Notes: generated by a model from the sequence alone, not told the origin. DNA of 52,981 nt from Clostridia bacterium (GCA_017513245.1 JAFXGK010000024.1:1-52981); one strand, 5' to 3'. Shown: positions 39,176 to 49,348, counted from the stretch's first letter. Numbers and translations are program-made.

Positions 39176-40252
39176 TCACAACAAACCAAAAGTATGCGCT
39201 ATTTTTATGAGCTCTCTGCGGTCGGGTATATCGGCGGTTTCGAGCATTTTCTTTACGCGGTATTTTACCGAACTTTGGGATATAAACATCTCCTCCGCTA
39301 TCTCTGACATATTCTTGCCTTTCGAAAGATGAAGGATGATGTTGCGGTCGATTTTATCACAATGACGGGCAAGCTCCTCGGCTCGAAGGCAGGCAAGATA
39401 CTCGCCATCGTCACGGTAGGCTACACGTTTCTGTACAACGCCATCCGAATCGATCGGAAGCGGACGGTTCTCGGTGCTGCCGTGAATAATCACGGGGCAA
39501 TCAACCGAAACCGTAACCCCTTCTATCTCGGGGTTTTGGCTTAGAAAGCGTTGCAGTTTTACTGCCGCTGCGCCAAGCTTGTGAAAATCGGTATCGACGG
39601 TGGTACACTGCGGAACCGAAAGCTCGGATATTCGGTTGCCGCCTATACCTACGACGTAGATATCCTCAGGCACGTATATCTTTCGCTTGTTGAGCGCCGC
39701 TATAAGACGGTTAGCTTCGGCATCGCGCGAGCAGATAACAGCATCAAAGCCTCTGCCCTCTCGCAGGAAGGCCGAAACCAGCTCGGCTATGCCGGGATAT
39801 TTATAACTTTGGCAAAATACGCCGAGTTCAGACGCAGCGGCGAGTGTTGCTTTTCGCTTGATTCCATAGGAAAGGCGACCGCCGCATCCCACGAAGGCTA
39901 TGCGGGTTTTACCGCAATGCTTAAGGTAGGAAACAACACGCTTCATTGCCGATTTGTAATCGAAATTTACAAAGGCGTGAGCATTCTCTATGCCGCAATC
40001 GGGCGACGCGTTTACCGCTATTGCCCGGGCGCCCGACGCATTTATACGGTCAGCCGCCGTGCTGAGCCAGTTTTTGGTGTAGCCAACAGCCAACACCAGG
40101 CCAATATTGTTGCCTATTGTGCCGTCATTTGGCAAAAAAAGATCCTCTACCGCAAGATTTTTCTTATCGGCCTCGGCCTTTACGCCCTTTAGGATGTCGG
40201 TTATCCAGTAGCCGTCAAGTCCCGTCTGTTCTGCAACTATGTGTATGGGCAA
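39176..40252 (-). CDS. Hybrid regulator: LacI-type sensor plus LuxR-type HTH
   Basis: 358 residues. Residues 1 to about 265 are a periplasmic-binding-protein-like sensor of the LacI/GalR kind (GLDGYWITDILKGVKAEADKK, HCGKTRIAFVGCGG, RGFDAVICSRDAEANRL, VPEDIYVVGIGG, PQCTTVDTDFHKLG), but with no N-terminal LacI helix-turn-helix. DNA binding is instead provided by a C-terminal LuxR/GerE-type motif (ILHLSKGKNMSEIAEEMFIS, SSVKYRVKKML) near 305-345. The start is TTG with GGAGGT 6 nt upstream. It presumably senses a sugar and controls the uptake operon downstream. The order of domains is unlike either parent family. Confidence 0.82.
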   Translation of the reverse strand: MPIHIVAEQTGLDGYWITDILKGVKAEADKKNLAVEDLFLPNDGTIGNNIGLVLAVGYTKNWLSTAADRINASGARAIAVNASPDCGIENAHAFVNFDYKSAMKRVVSYLKHCGKTRIAFVGCGGRLSYGIKRKATLAAASELGVFCQSYKYPGIAELVSAFLREGRGFDAVICSRDAEANRLIAALNKRKIYVPEDIYVVGIGGNRISELSVPQCTTVDTDFHKLGAAAVKLQRFLSQNPEIEGVTVSVDCPVIIHGSTENRPLPIDSDGVVQKRVAYRDDGEYLACLRAEELARHCDKIDRNIILHLSKGKNMSEIAEEMFISQSSVKYRVKKMLETADIPDRRELIKIAHTFGLL

Positions 40253-40281
40253 ATGCTCACCTCCTTTTATGTGCTACATAT

Positions 40282-40310
40282 ATTATACTCCGTGCTTGAG
40301 GTTCTGGCAA
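40282..40310 (-). promoter_or_regulatory. Sigma-A promoter of hybrid regulator
   Basis: TTGCCA (40310-40305), 17-nt spacer, TATAAT (40287-40282) on the minus strand. Confidence 0.65.
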
Positions 40311-40322
40311 CACATTTTTGCA

Positions 40323-40351
40323 TTTACACGGCGGCTAAAATATGTTATATT
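40323..40351 (+). promoter_or_regulatory. Sigma-A promoter of asnB
   Basis: TTTACA (40323-40328), 17-nt spacer, TATATT (40346-40351) on the plus strand, 41 nt before the asnB start. Confidence 0.55.
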
Positions 40352-40392
40352 TTTAAGTAGGAAAACAATACTAATTGAAGGCGTGTATTTAT

Positions 40393-42216
40393 ATGTGCGG
40401 ATTTATCGGTTTTACAAATTCTATAGCTGACGACGGTGCCGTGCTCGGGGAAATGATGGAAAAAATTGTTCATCGCGGACCCGATTCGGCAGGACAGTAT
40501 ATAGACGAAAACGTAGCCCTCGGCTTTCGCAGGCTGAGCATAATCGACCTTAAGGACGGCGACCAGCCCATAAAAAATGAAGACGGCAGCCTTGTGCTCA
40601 CCTTTAATGGTGAAATTTATAACTACCGTGAGCTTCGCCGCGAGCTTAAGTCGCTCGGACATATATTTAAAACTAACTCGGACAGTGAGGTTATAGTTCA
40701 CGGCTTTGAGGAGTTTGGCCGCGGCGTTGTAAACCGACTGCGCGGTATGTTCTCATTCGTTATCTATAACGCCGTGGATAACTCAATTTTCGGGGCGAGA
40801 GATATGTTCGGTATTAAGCCGTTTTATTACTCGAAAATGGACGATACCTTTATGTTCGGTTCCGAAATAAAGGCGTTTTTGTGCCATCCGAAGTTTGAAA
40901 AGCGTCTGAATGAAAAGGTGCTTGCAAACTATCTTTCTTTCCAGTATTCCCCCACCGAAAAGACCTTTTTCCGTGGGGTCTACAAACTTCCGCCCGCCCA
41001 CTGCTTCAGCTATAAGGACGGCGTTTTCGAAGCCAAACGCTACTGGAAACCTAATTTTTCCCCCGAGCAGGGCGCGCTCGAATACTATGCCGATTTGGTT
41101 GACCGCGCGGTACGCGAATCGGTTGAAGCACATAAAATCGCCGACGTAGAGGTTGGCTCCTTTCTCTCCTCGGGAATTGATTCGAGTTATATTGCCGAGG
41201 CCGCAAAGGTTGATAAAACATTTACGGTAGGATTTGAGGGCGACGGCGACCGTTATAACGAAATAAGCTACGCAAAAGATTTTGCCGCAACCATCGGCGT
41301 ACAGAATATAAGCAAGGTTATAACCTCGGATGAGTATTTCGGTTCCTTCCCCACCATTCAGTACCATATGGATGAGCCTCTTGCCGACCCTGCCTCGATC
41401 GCGCTTTACTTCGTGGCCAAGCTTGCAAGCGAGCACGTTAAGGTCGTTATGTCGGGTGAGGGCGCTGACGAGCTTTTCGGCGGCTACCGCATATATATGG
41501 AGCCTCTTACCGCCACCGCATACGACGTTATTCCCTTCCCCATTCGCAGAATCATAAGTAAGGTTTGTTCCCTTCTGCCGCAGCGTCACGGAATTAACTT
41601 CCTCGTTCGTCGCGGAAAAACCATCGAGGAGCGTTTTATAGGCAACGCAAACATCTTCAGCAAAAAAGAGCGTAAAAAGCTATTGCTTGAGGATAAGGGT
41701 AAGGCACCGCATCTTTTGTGCCGTCGTTTTTACGACGAGGTGACCGACAAGGATGCCGTTACAAAGATGCAGTACCTTGATATAAATATGTGGCTGATGG
41801 GTGATATACTCTTAAAGGCCGACAAGACCAGCATGGCCAATTCGCTCGAACTTCGCGTTCCCTTCCTTGATAAGAAGGTTATGGCGCTGGCCGAAAAGTT
41901 GCCGCTTGAATGCCGCGTTAATACGGTTACCACCAAGCTGGCTCTTCGCAAGGCAGCCGAGCGTACCCTGCCCGAGCGCACCGCAATGAAGGATAAACTC
42001 GGCTTCCCCGTGCCGATACGTCTGTGGCTCTGCGAAGATAAGTATTATTCGCTGGTTCGAGAGGCTTTCCAAAGCGAGGCCGCAAAAAAATATTTTAACA
42101 TTAATTACCTTTTAAAATTGCTTGATAATCATAAATCAGGCAAAGCCGACAACAGCCGAAAAATTTGGACCGTTTACACCTTTTTGGTATGGTATTCTCA
42201 ATATTTTGAGGTTTAA
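40393..42216 (+). CDS. asnB: Glutamine-hydrolysing asparagine synthetase
   Basis: 607 residues. After removal of Met, Cys is the nucleophile of the glutaminase domain (MCGFIGF), with HRGPDSAGQY near 32, LTFNGEIYNYRELR near 70 and the NSDSEVIVHG block. The synthetase domain has SSGIDSSY near 258 (PP-loop) and GEGADELFGGY near 356. It makes asparagine from aspartate, ATP and glutamine. The start at 40393 is fixed by the catalytic Cys2; the in-frame codons before it are not used. Confidence 0.94.
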   Translation: MCGFIGFTNSIADDGAVLGEMMEKIVHRGPDSAGQYIDENVALGFRRLSIIDLKDGDQPIKNEDGSLVLTFNGEIYNYRELRRELKSLGHIFKTNSDSEVIVHGFEEFGRGVVNRLRGMFSFVIYNAVDNSIFGARDMFGIKPFYYSKMDDTFMFGSEIKAFLCHPKFEKRLNEKVLANYLSFQYSPTEKTFFRGVYKLPPAHCFSYKDGVFEAKRYWKPNFSPEQGALEYYADLVDRAVRESVEAHKIADVEVGSFLSSGIDSSYIAEAAKVDKTFTVGFEGDGDRYNEISYAKDFAATIGVQNISKVITSDEYFGSFPTIQYHMDEPLADPASIALYFVAKLASEHVKVVMSGEGADELFGGYRIYMEPLTATAYDVIPFPIRRIISKVCSLLPQRHGINFLVRRGKTIEERFIGNANIFSKKERKKLLLEDKGKAPHLLCRRFYDEVTDKDAVTKMQYLDINMWLMGDILLKADKTSMANSLELRVPFLDKKVMALAEKLPLECRVNTVTTKLALRKAAERTLPERTAMKDKLGFPVPIRLWLCEDKYYSLVREAFQSEAAKKYFNINYLLKLLDNHKSGKADNSRKIWTVYTFLVWYSQYFEV

Positions 42217-42269
42217 TCGGGCGAGCGCTGCAAATACTATTCTTAGCAAATAAAAAAGGAGTAGTTTTT

Positions 42270-42446
42270 ATGAAAAGTGCAGCATCATTCGCAAAGGGAA
42301 TCGCAGCAGGCATGGCCGCAGGCGCTATTGCAGCAACCGTCGGCCGAGCAATAATTTCCAACCGCAAAAGCGTATCCAAAGGCTCTGCCAAGGCTATGCG
42401 CGCGGTGGGTGATTTCATAAGCGGCGTTCAGACAATGGTAAAATAA
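42270..42446 (+). CDS. Small Gly/Ala-rich protein, unknown
   Basis: 58 residues: MKSAASFAKGIAAGMAAG at the start, then a Gly/Ala-rich hydrophobic segment to about residue 30 and a basic amphipathic C-terminus (KGSAKAMRAVGDFIS). It resembles short YtxH-like membrane-associated proteins by composition only. AAGGAG lies 8 nt before the ATG and a strong terminator follows, so it is likely real despite its size. It may be co-transcribed with asnB, 53 nt upstream. Confidence 0.65.
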   Translation: MKSAASFAKGIAAGMAAGAIAATVGRAIISNRKSVSKGSAKAMRAVGDFISGVQTMVK

Positions 42447-42458
42447 GCAAAAAAAGAA

Positions 42459-42491
42459 AAACTCCTTCCGGCGGGAAGGAGTTTCTTTTTT
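42459..42491. terminator. Bidirectional terminator between small protein and uppP
   Basis: AAACTCCTTCC (42459-42469) and GGAAGGAGTTT (42474-42484) with T-rich tracts on both strands. It serves the plus-strand small gene and the minus-strand uppP. Confidence 0.8.
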
Positions 42492-43377
42492 ATCTTAATA
42501 AGAAATAGGCGAGAATTCCGGCGCCGAGCAGAATTCGGTAGTAGCCGAAAGCCTTGAAATCGTGACGGCGGATATAGGACATAAGGAACTTGATAGCAAG
42601 CACCGATACTACGAATGCCATAAGCATTCCGACCAGTAAAACGAGTATTTCCTCGGTTGTAAAGCTGTTGCCTGAGGAAACGTAGTCAAGAAGTTTTATT
42701 GCGCTGCCGCCTGCCATCGCGGGAATGGACAGGAAGAAGGAAAACTCCGCCGCCGCGGTGCGGCCGAGACCCAAGAGCATCGCGCCGAGAATGGTGGTTC
42801 CGCTGCGCGAGGTGCCGGGAATGAGCGCAAGGCACTGAATAAGACCGATAAAAAGCGCAAGCTTATACGAAATTTGGTCGGTTGTGAAAACGGTTTCTTT
42901 TTTCTTCATACGCTCGACGATGATGAACAAAACACCGTACAGCACCAGCGTTGTTGCCACGATGTAGGCACGGCTGTTGCCCGTAAGCATCGAATCTATC
43001 TTATCGTCAAAGAGAATGCCGAAAAAGGCGGCAGGTATGCTCGCAACCAAAATTTTAAACCACAGTATCATTTTATCTACGTATAAGTATCTGTTGCAGA
43101 ACCTTTTAAAACCCGAAAGTTCTTCGCCCTTAAAATATTCCACCGTGTGTGATTTTAAATGGAAGGGCCATAACTTTTTAAAATAAAGCATCACTACCGC
43201 AAGTATTGCGCCCAGCTGAATTGCAACCAAAAAGAAATTGGTGAAATCGGCTCCGTTAGCAGTTTTCATGGTGAAAATCTCGTCAACGAGTATCATGTGT
43301 CCCGTACTGCTTATGGGCAGCCATTCGGTTATACCCTCAACGATGCCGAGCACCGCAGATTTTAAATATTCGAGCAC
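42490..43377 (-). CDS. uppP: Undecaprenyl-diphosphatase UppP
   Basis: 295 residues, eight or so membrane helices, with WLPISSTGHMIL near residue 18-30 and PGTSRSGTTI near 175-185, the two catalytic motifs of the BacA/UppP family. It recycles undecaprenyl pyrophosphate for cell-wall synthesis and can give bacitracin resistance. I start at the GTG at 43377, which has GGAGG 6 nt upstream; the longer frame begins inside the glgA terminator. Confidence 0.92.
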   Translation of the reverse strand: MLEYLKSAVLGIVEGITEWLPISSTGHMILVDEIFTMKTANGADFTNFFLVAIQLGAILAVVMLYFKKLWPFHLKSHTVEYFKGEELSGFKRFCNRYLYVDKMILWFKILVASIPAAFFGILFDDKIDSMLTGNSRAYIVATTLVLYGVLFIIVERMKKKETVFTTDQISYKLALFIGLIQCLALIPGTSRSGTTILGAMLLGLGRTAAAEFSFFLSIPAMAGGSAIKLLDYVSSGNSFTTEEILVLLVGMLMAFVVSVLAIKFLMSYIRRHDFKAFGYYRILLGAGILAYFLLR

Positions 43378-43393
43378 TATATCGCCTCCAAAC

Positions 43394-43426
43394 AAAAATA
43401 CCCATATAAAAGTATATGGGTATTTT
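43394..43426 (-). terminator. glgA terminator
   Basis: AAAATACCCATATA and TATATGGGTATTTT arms around AAAG, with TTTTTGTTT after it on the minus strand. It overlaps the -10 of the uppP promoter. Confidence 0.8.
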
Positions 43427-43450
43427 ATCATACTATTAACTTTTTGTAAA
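43422..43450 (-). promoter_or_regulatory. uppP promoter overlapping glgA terminator
   Basis: TTTACA (43450-43445), 17-nt spacer, TAAAAT (43427-43422) with TG one base upstream, on the minus strand. Transcripts would start near 43415, inside the hairpin, and therefore escape termination. Confidence 0.55.
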
Positions 43451-43454
43451 GCGA

Positions 43455-44873
43455 CTAACGCTTTATGGATTTATACAGCTTTATATACTCGTTGGCCGAG
43501 CGACCCCAGCTGTTGTCGCATCCCATTGCACGACAGCGAAGGATATTAAAGCCCTCCTTATCGGCATAGGAGCCGACGGCGCGCCAGATGCAATGGAGCA
43601 GGTAGCCTGCGTCGTATGCGCTGAAGGTAAAGCCGTTGCCTACGCCGTCACCGCTGTCTTTAATGGTGTCGTTAAGACCGCCGGTTTCACGAACGATGGG
43701 CACGGTACCGTAGCGAAGAGCAATAAGCTGCGAAAGGCCGCAGGGCTCGCTCTTCGAGGGCATAAGGAATAAATCGGCGCCGGCATAAATTTTGCGTGCG
43801 AGTTCGGGCACGAAGCCGAGCTTGATGGCAACCTTATCGGGATACTTTTGCGACATCTCGTGGAAGAAGGTTTCGAACTCCCATTCTCCGCTTCCCAAAA
43901 TGCAGAACTGAACGTCGGCCTTTAAGACCTCCTCGAATATCTGCTTAACGATATCAAAGCCCTTATGGCCTACAAGACGGGAAACAATACCGATCATGGG
44001 AACGTCGTCACGCACGGGAAGACCCATACGCTCCTGCAGTTTTGCCTTGTTGACCGCCTTCTTTTCGATGGTATCCACGGTATAATTTTCGTAGATGTTT
44101 TTATCGGTTTCGGGGTTATAGACGTCGGTGTCGATGCCGTTTATTATTCCGCAAAGCTTAAAGCTGCGGTCGCGCAAAATACCGTCCAGCCCGTGAGCGA
44201 ATTCGGGGGTTAATATCTCGCCTGCGTAGGTGGGAGAAACGGTTGTAACCCTATCGGCACACTCGATTCCGCCCTTGAGCATATTAACGCAGCCACCGTA
44301 TTCAACCACGCGGCAATCATCGCCCGAAAGACCGAGCACGTCGCCCAAAAGTTCGGTGCCGTACTGTCCCTGATACTGAATGTTGTGAATGGTGAACACG
44401 GTTTTAATATCGGTATAGAACGGGTCGTGGCAATAGAAACGGTCGAGATATACGGGTGTCATTGCCGACTGCCAATCGTTGCAGTGGATGATATCGGGTT
44501 TGAAGTTTATGTGCGGCAGAATTTCGAGCACGGCGCGCGAGAAGAAAGCGTATCTTTCGGCGTCGTCATAGAAGCCGTAAAGACCGTCGCGCTTGAAATA
44601 GTACTGGTTATCGAGCAAGTAGTAGATAACTCCGTCCACCCTGGCCTCGAAAATTCCGCAGTACTGTCTACGCCACGCAACCGGAACGGTTATGTGGGTT
44701 ATAAAGTTCATATTGGCCTTGAGCTCCTCGGGAATGTCGGAATAAAGCGGCATTACCACGCGGCAGCCAACCAGTCGTTTTCTTAAAGCCTTGGGAAGCG
44801 AACCCGCTACGTCGGCCAAACCGCCCGACATAGCAAAAGGATAGGCTTCACTTGCGGCAAATAATACTTTCAT
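43455..44873 (-). CDS. glgA: Glycogen synthase (ADP-glucose)
   Basis: 472 residues, GT5 family. FAASEAYPFAMSGGLADVAGSLP near the start, IHCNDWQSA near 130, FTIHNIQYQG near 160, SRLVGHKGFDIV near 300, and MPSKSEPCGLSQLIALRYGTVPIVRETGG near 370-398. It extends alpha-1,4-glucan from ADP-glucose. Residue 15, usually the lysine of the KxGGL ADP-glucose loop, is methionine (MSGGL), which is unusual and may affect substrate binding. Last gene of glgB-C-D-A. Confidence 0.95.
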   Translation of the reverse strand: MKVLFAASEAYPFAMSGGLADVAGSLPKALRKRLVGCRVVMPLYSDIPEELKANMNFITHITVPVAWRRQYCGIFEARVDGVIYYLLDNQYYFKRDGLYGFYDDAERYAFFSRAVLEILPHINFKPDIIHCNDWQSAMTPVYLDRFYCHDPFYTDIKTVFTIHNIQYQGQYGTELLGDVLGLSGDDCRVVEYGGCVNMLKGGIECADRVTTVSPTYAGEILTPEFAHGLDGILRDRSFKLCGIINGIDTDVYNPETDKNIYENYTVDTIEKKAVNKAKLQERMGLPVRDDVPMIGIVSRLVGHKGFDIVKQIFEEVLKADVQFCILGSGEWEFETFFHEMSQKYPDKVAIKLGFVPELARKIYAGADLFLMPSKSEPCGLSQLIALRYGTVPIVRETGGLNDTIKDSGDGVGNGFTFSAYDAGYLLHCIWRAVGSYADKEGFNILRCRAMGCDNSWGRSANEYIKLYKSIKR

Positions 44874-44885
44874 TTATTATCTCCT

Positions 44886-46001
44886 TTAAACAGTAGTGCC
44901 CTTGTTTACGTATACGTAATACGAAGGCGAGCCGCACAGCGAACGGTTGTTACCGACCTTAACCTCTTTATCGACGGTGAGGTATTTAAGGTCGGCGCCG
45001 CTGCCGATTTCAGTGCCCTGCATTATGATACAGTTTTCAACGCAGGCGCCCTTGCCTACCTTTACGCCGCGGAAGAGAATACTGTTTTTAACGGTACCCT
45101 CGATAACGCAGCCGTCGGCAATAAGCGAGTTGGTAATATTGGCGCCTATGCCGTAACGGGTGGGCATAGAGTCCTTAACCTTGGTGTAAACGGGACGCTC
45201 TTTATTAAATAAGTCGGCGCGAACGCTGGGAGCCAGAAGCTGCATATTTGCGCCTACGTAGCCCTGCATACTGTCCATAACCGCTACCACGCCCTTGTGC
45301 TCGTAGCCGTTGATTACTAAGTTTTCAACGTTGGGCATCAGAATATCGCGTGCAAAATCGGTCTTGTTTGCGGCTACCGCCTTGTCAACGAGGCTCATAA
45401 GCAGCACACGGGAAATAACCGTAATTCCGAGACCGTAGTCACATTCGCCCTTATGCTCGGTGTACATCATAATGCGGTTTACGCGGCCGTCCTTTAAGGT
45501 GAGCGACATTATATCGCCGTCATTCTTCGGCAGGTCGCCGTGCTTATACGCTACGGTTACGTCTGCGCCCGAAGCAATATGCTTTTCGATCATATCGGCA
45601 ATATCTATGTTAAGTGCTACGTTGCTGTTGCAGATAACGGCATACTGCTCGGTAGAGCGACGGAGGAAATGTTTAATGCCGTAAAGGGCGTCAACCTGAC
45701 CTACGTACACACCCGAAGAAGCGCGACCGTAGGGCGGAAGAATATGTAAGCCGCCGTTTTTACGGTCAAGGCCCCAGCTTTTGGCGCTGCCTACGTGGTC
45801 CATGAGCGATTGATAGTTTGATTTTGTAATGAGGCCTACCTTGGAAATGCCTGCATTAACAAGGTTGGAAAGTGAAAAGTCGATAAGGCGGTATCTTCCG
45901 CCGAAGGGTACCGAAGCGACCGAACGACGCGAGGTAAGCTCGCCGAGTTTTTCATCGCCGACAGAGGCAAAAACTATACCTAAAACATTATTGTTTCTCA
46001 T
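44886..46001 (-). CDS. glgD: GlgD, regulatory-type ADP-glucose pyrophosphorylase subunit
   Basis: 371 residues. It has the nucleotidyltransferase fold ([20 protein letters not shown] near 33-52) and a left-handed beta-helix C-terminus ([27 protein letters not shown]), but the N-terminal GGxGxRL loop is replaced by [13 protein letters not shown]. That fits GlgD, which is inactive alone and activates GlgC in Firmicutes. It overlaps glgC by 4 nt. Confidence 0.94.
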   Translation of the reverse strand: MRNNNVLGIVFASVGDEKLGELTSRRSVASVPFGGRYRLIDFSLSNLVNAGISKVGLITKSNYQSLMDHVGSAKSWGLDRKNGGLHILPPYGRASSGVYVGQVDALYGIKHFLRRSTEQYAVICNSNVALNIDIADMIEKHIASGADVTVAYKHGDLPKNDGDIMSLTLKDGRVNRIMMYTEHKGECDYGLGITVISRVLLMSLVDKAVAANKTDFARDILMPNVENLVINGYEHKGVVAVMDSMQGYVGANMQLLAPSVRADLFNKERPVYTKVKDSMPTRYGIGANITNSLIADGCVIEGTVKNSILFRGVKVGKGACVENCIIMQGTEIGSGADLKYLTVDKEVKVGNNRSLCGSPSYYVYVNKGTTV

Positions 46002-47215
46002 ATTTTTGCACCCTCCTTTACGTCCTCGGTTACCATCTTTTTGGCTGAAACCGTGGCGTTTTTATTAACCGTAAGGCCGTCACCGATTACGGCAATGCCC
46101 CACGCATCCAAATCGGCACATTCTTCTGGACTCTCGCCTACTACGGCGCCCGATTTGATAACTGCGTTTTCGGCTACTATCGCATATTTTACGGTAGCGC
46201 CCGATTCGATTTTTGCACCCGGCATAATAAGCGAGTACATAACCTTTGCGTCCTTTTCAACCGTTACGTTGCTGAAAAGAATAGAGAAGTCAACGTTGCC
46301 GCATACCTCACAGCCCTCAGAGATGAGAGAGTTTTCGATTTTTGCGTCGGCCGAGATATACTGCGGCGGCAGACCTTCGTTTTTGGAATAGATTTTCCAG
46401 CCGGGATCGGCAAGATTTAAATCAATATTGGGATTCAGCAAATCGAGATTTGCATCCCAAAGCGATTCAACCGTTCCTACGTCCTTCCAGTAATCGTCGA
46501 AACGGAAGACGTACATCTTCTCGCCGCCTGCGAGCATTGCAGGTATAACGTCCTTACCGAAGTCATTGGAGGAGCCTTCCTTTTCGGCATCCTCGCAGAG
46601 GTATTTCTTAAGCTTTGCCCAGGTGAATACGTAAATACCCATCGAAGCTAAGGTGCTCTTGGGCTGGGCAGGCTTTTCTTCAAATTCATAAATGGTGCCG
46701 TCGGGGTTTGCATTCATAATACCGAAACGCTTTGCTTCTTCAAGCGTTACGTTTAAAACGGCAATGGTGCAATCCGAGCCGGTTGCCTTGTGCTGTTTTA
46801 TCATCTTGGAGTAATCCATCTTGTAGATGTGGTCACCCGACAGAACGAGCACGTATTCGGGATCATAGCGCTCGATAAAGCCTATGTTCTGGTAAATTGC
46901 GTTGGCCGTGCCCTTATACCAGTCGCTTCCCGTGCTCTTCTGATAGGGCGGGAGCACGTGCACTCCGCCTTCAAGCCTGTCAAGATCCCAGGTTTTACCG
47001 CTGCCGATATAATCGTTCAGCTCAAGCGGCTGATACTGGGTTAAAACTCCCACCGTGTCGATACCTGAATTGGCACAGTTGGAGAGCGGAAAATCGATAA
47101 TACGATACTTTCCGCCATAGGGTACTGCGGGCTTTGCAACGTTTTGGGTGAGAACACCAAGTCGGCTGCCCTGACCGCCGGCTAGCAGCATTGCTACACA
47201 TTCGGTCTTTTTCAT
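45998..47215 (-). CDS. glgC: Glucose-1-phosphate adenylyltransferase (catalytic subunit)
   Basis: 405 residues. [14 protein letters not shown] near 11-24 is an intact nucleotide loop; [26 protein letters not shown] follows, with [16 protein letters not shown] near 124 and a beta-helix C-terminus. It makes ADP-glucose from glucose-1-phosphate and ATP, the committed step of glycogen synthesis. It overlaps glgB (4 nt) upstream and glgD (4 nt) downstream. Confidence 0.96.
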   Translation of the reverse strand: MKKTECVAMLLAGGQGSRLGVLTQNVAKPAVPYGGKYRIIDFPLSNCANSGIDTVGVLTQYQPLELNDYIGSGKTWDLDRLEGGVHVLPPYQKSTGSDWYKGTANAIYQNIGFIERYDPEYVLVLSGDHIYKMDYSKMIKQHKATGSDCTIAVLNVTLEEAKRFGIMNANPDGTIYEFEEKPAQPKSTLASMGIYVFTWAKLKKYLCEDAEKEGSSNDFGKDVIPAMLAGGEKMYVFRFDDYWKDVGTVESLWDANLDLLNPNIDLNLADPGWKIYSKNEGLPPQYISADAKIENSLISEGCEVCGNVDFSILFSNVTVEKDAKVMYSLIMPGAKIESGATVKYAIVAENAVIKSGAVVGESPEECADLDAWGIAVIGDGLTVNKNATVSAKKMVTEDVKEGAKI

Positions 47216-49140
47216 TTTTGCTTTCTTCCCTTCTTTGGAGTGGAAACAGGTCCCACGCCGGTTTTTTTCTTGCGGCCGCGAGCTGCGGTCGGCTTGAATT
47301 CATAATAGAGCACCGAAAGCGGCGGCAGAGTGAACTCGGCCGACTGATTACAGCCGTGCATAGGCTCTGCTTCGCTTACGATCTTCTGCTTTACCTCATC
47401 TCCCCATCCGCCGAATTCGGGGGCGTCGGTGTTGAGCAGCAGTTTATACTCGCCCTCGTACGGAAGGCCTATTCGGTATCCCTCGCGTTTTACGGGTACA
47501 AAATTACAAACTACTATTATCTCCTTGCCCGATTTATCGGTTCTGCGGAAGGAAATTATGCTCTGCTCGTTATCGTCGTTGGCTATCCAGTTGAAGCCTT
47601 CCCACGAATAGTCGATTTCCCAGAGCTGTGAGGCCTTAAGGTAAAGCTTATTAAGCTTTTTGACAAACTGCTGCATTTCGGCGTGCTTTTGGTAGTCGAG
47701 CAACAGCCAGTCGAGTTCGCGTTTATAGTCCCACTCGGCGAACTGAGCAAATTCCTGTCCCATGAAGAGCAGTTTTTTGCCGGGGTGCGCCATCATATAG
47801 GCGTAAAACGCACGAAGCGACGAGAACTTGTCCTCGTATTCTCCCGGCATCTTGCCGATGAGCGAGCACTTACCGTGCACGACCTCATCGTGTGAAAGCG
47901 GGAGCACAAAGTTCTCGGAAAATGCATAAAAGAACGAGAAGGTTATACATTCGTGATTATATTTGCGGTAAATCGGGTCGAGCGAGACGTAACGAAGCAT
48001 ATCGTTCATCCAGCCCATATTCCATTTAAAGTTAAAGCCCAGTCCGCCCACATCGGCAGGCTTGGTAACCATCGGCCAGGCGGTAGATTCCTCGGCGGCC
48101 ATTATGATACTCGGGTCGGCACGGAAGGCATATTCGTTTACGCGGCGAAGAAGCTCGATAGCATCGAGATTTTCGCGTCCGCCGTAGGAGTTGGGCACCC
48201 ATTCGCCGTCGCGACGGTTATAGTCACGATAAAGCATTGCTGCCACGGCATCTACGCGAAGACCGTCTACATGGTATTCCTTTATCCAGTAAACGGCGTT
48301 GGAAATGAGGAAATTCATAACCTCTACCCTGCCGTAATCGAATACCGCAGTTCCCCACTCCTTATGCTCGCCTATACGCGGGTCTTCGTATTCGTAGGTG
48401 GGGGTACCGTCAAAGCGGTAAAGGCCGAACTCATCCTTCGGAAAATGCGCAGGCACCCAATCGAGAATTACGCCGATACCGTTTTTGTGCATAATATCGA
48501 CAAATTTCATAAAATCGTGGGGTGTGCCGTAACGCGAGGTAGGAGCGTAGTAGCCGCTCACCTGATATCCCCAGGAACCGTCAAACGGGTGCTCGGCCAC
48601 CGGCATAAGCTCAATGTGGGTATACCCCATCTCGGTTGCGTATTTTGCAAGGCGCTTCGCCAGCGTTACGTAATCGATATTTGTACCGTCGTCGTTTTTC
48701 TGCCACGAGCCCAAATGCACCTCGTAAATATTGACGGGGCTTTCGAATATGTTTTTATCCTTTTTTGAGGATATCCACTCATCGTCGGTCCAGCCGAAGT
48801 CGTCGAGATCATATACCTTCGAGGCGGTCCCCGGCGCCGTTTCGGCGTGGAAGGCATATGGGTCGGCCTTCAGCACCGTTTTACCGGTTTGGTCGGTTAT
48901 TGCGTATTTATAATTGTCATACTGTGAAAGACCTTCGCGCTCAATAGTCCATATGCCGCCGTCGTTTTGCATTGCGTCGGCACCGACCGTCCAACCGTTA
49001 AAGTCACCCACCAGCGAAACGTAGGCCGCCCTCGGCGCCCACACGCGGAAGATATGACCCCTTTCGGTTTTGTGACAGCCCATATACTTATAAGCGTCAT
49101 CGGTCAGTTTTGATGTAAAGTTTTGGCATCTTTCGTCCAA
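47212..49140 (-). CDS. glgB: 1,4-alpha-glucan branching enzyme
   Basis: 642 residues, GH13. N-terminal CBM48 ([20 protein letters not shown] near 29-48), then [20 protein letters not shown] near 235, [14 protein letters not shown] near 294 (nucleophile Asp), AEESTAW near 344 (acid Glu) and [10 protein letters not shown] near 409. The C-terminus is a beta domain with a basic tail. It introduces alpha-1,6 branches in glycogen. The start is TTG at 49140 with GGGAGGT 6 nt upstream. First gene of the glg operon. Confidence 0.95.
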   Translation of the reverse strand: MDERCQNFTSKLTDDAYKYMGCHKTERGHIFRVWAPRAAYVSLVGDFNGWTVGADAMQNDGGIWTIEREGLSQYDNYKYAITDQTGKTVLKADPYAFHAETAPGTASKVYDLDDFGWTDDEWISSKKDKNIFESPVNIYEVHLGSWQKNDDGTNIDYVTLAKRLAKYATEMGYTHIELMPVAEHPFDGSWGYQVSGYYAPTSRYGTPHDFMKFVDIMHKNGIGVILDWVPAHFPKDEFGLYRFDGTPTYEYEDPRIGEHKEWGTAVFDYGRVEVMNFLISNAVYWIKEYHVDGLRVDAVAAMLYRDYNRRDGEWVPNSYGGRENLDAIELLRRVNEYAFRADPSIIMAAEESTAWPMVTKPADVGGLGFNFKWNMGWMNDMLRYVSLDPIYRKYNHECITFSFFYAFSENFVLPLSHDEVVHGKCSLIGKMPGEYEDKFSSLRAFYAYMMAHPGKKLLFMGQEFAQFAEWDYKRELDWLLLDYQKHAEMQQFVKKLNKLYLKASQLWEIDYSWEGFNWIANDDNEQSIISFRRTDKSGKEIIVVCNFVPVKREGYRIGLPYEGEYKLLLNTDAPEFGGWGDEVKQKIVSEAEPMHGCNQSAEFTLPPLSVLYYEFKPTAARGRKKKTGVGPVSTPKKGRKQK

Positions 49141-49169
49141 GCGATTACCTCCCTTTTATACTTAAATTA

Positions 49170-49198
49170 ATTTTATCAAATATTACAGCGCTTTTCAA
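49170..49198 (-). promoter_or_regulatory. Sigma-A promoter of glg operon
   Basis: TTGAAA (49198-49193), 17-nt spacer, TAAAAT (49175-49170) with TG one base upstream, on the minus strand. The spacer contains AGCGCT. Beyond it, 49199-49316 is AT-rich and holds a long imperfect palindrome at 49232-49274, no gene. Confidence 0.65.
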
Positions 49199-49316
49199 GC
49201 GGATTTTTGTGAAAAATCAAATGCACGCGTAGTATTTTTTGTATAGAATTTGTATAATTTCTACAAAAAAATACCTTTTTCAGCATTTTCCCTTTTGGTT
49301 CGGTGCCGTATGGCAT

Positions 49317-49348
49317 AAAAAAAGAACAGCACCTTTTCGGTGCTGTTC
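49317..49348 (-). terminator. Terminator of lipoprotein gene
   Basis: GAACAGCACC (49324-49333) and GGTGCTGTTC (49339-49348), followed by T7 on the minus strand. Confidence 0.85.

Noticed and set aside
49232-49274. Long AT-rich palindrome upstream of the glg promoter as an operator
   Set aside because: Arms differ in T-run length and consist mostly of A and T; a functional claim is not supported.
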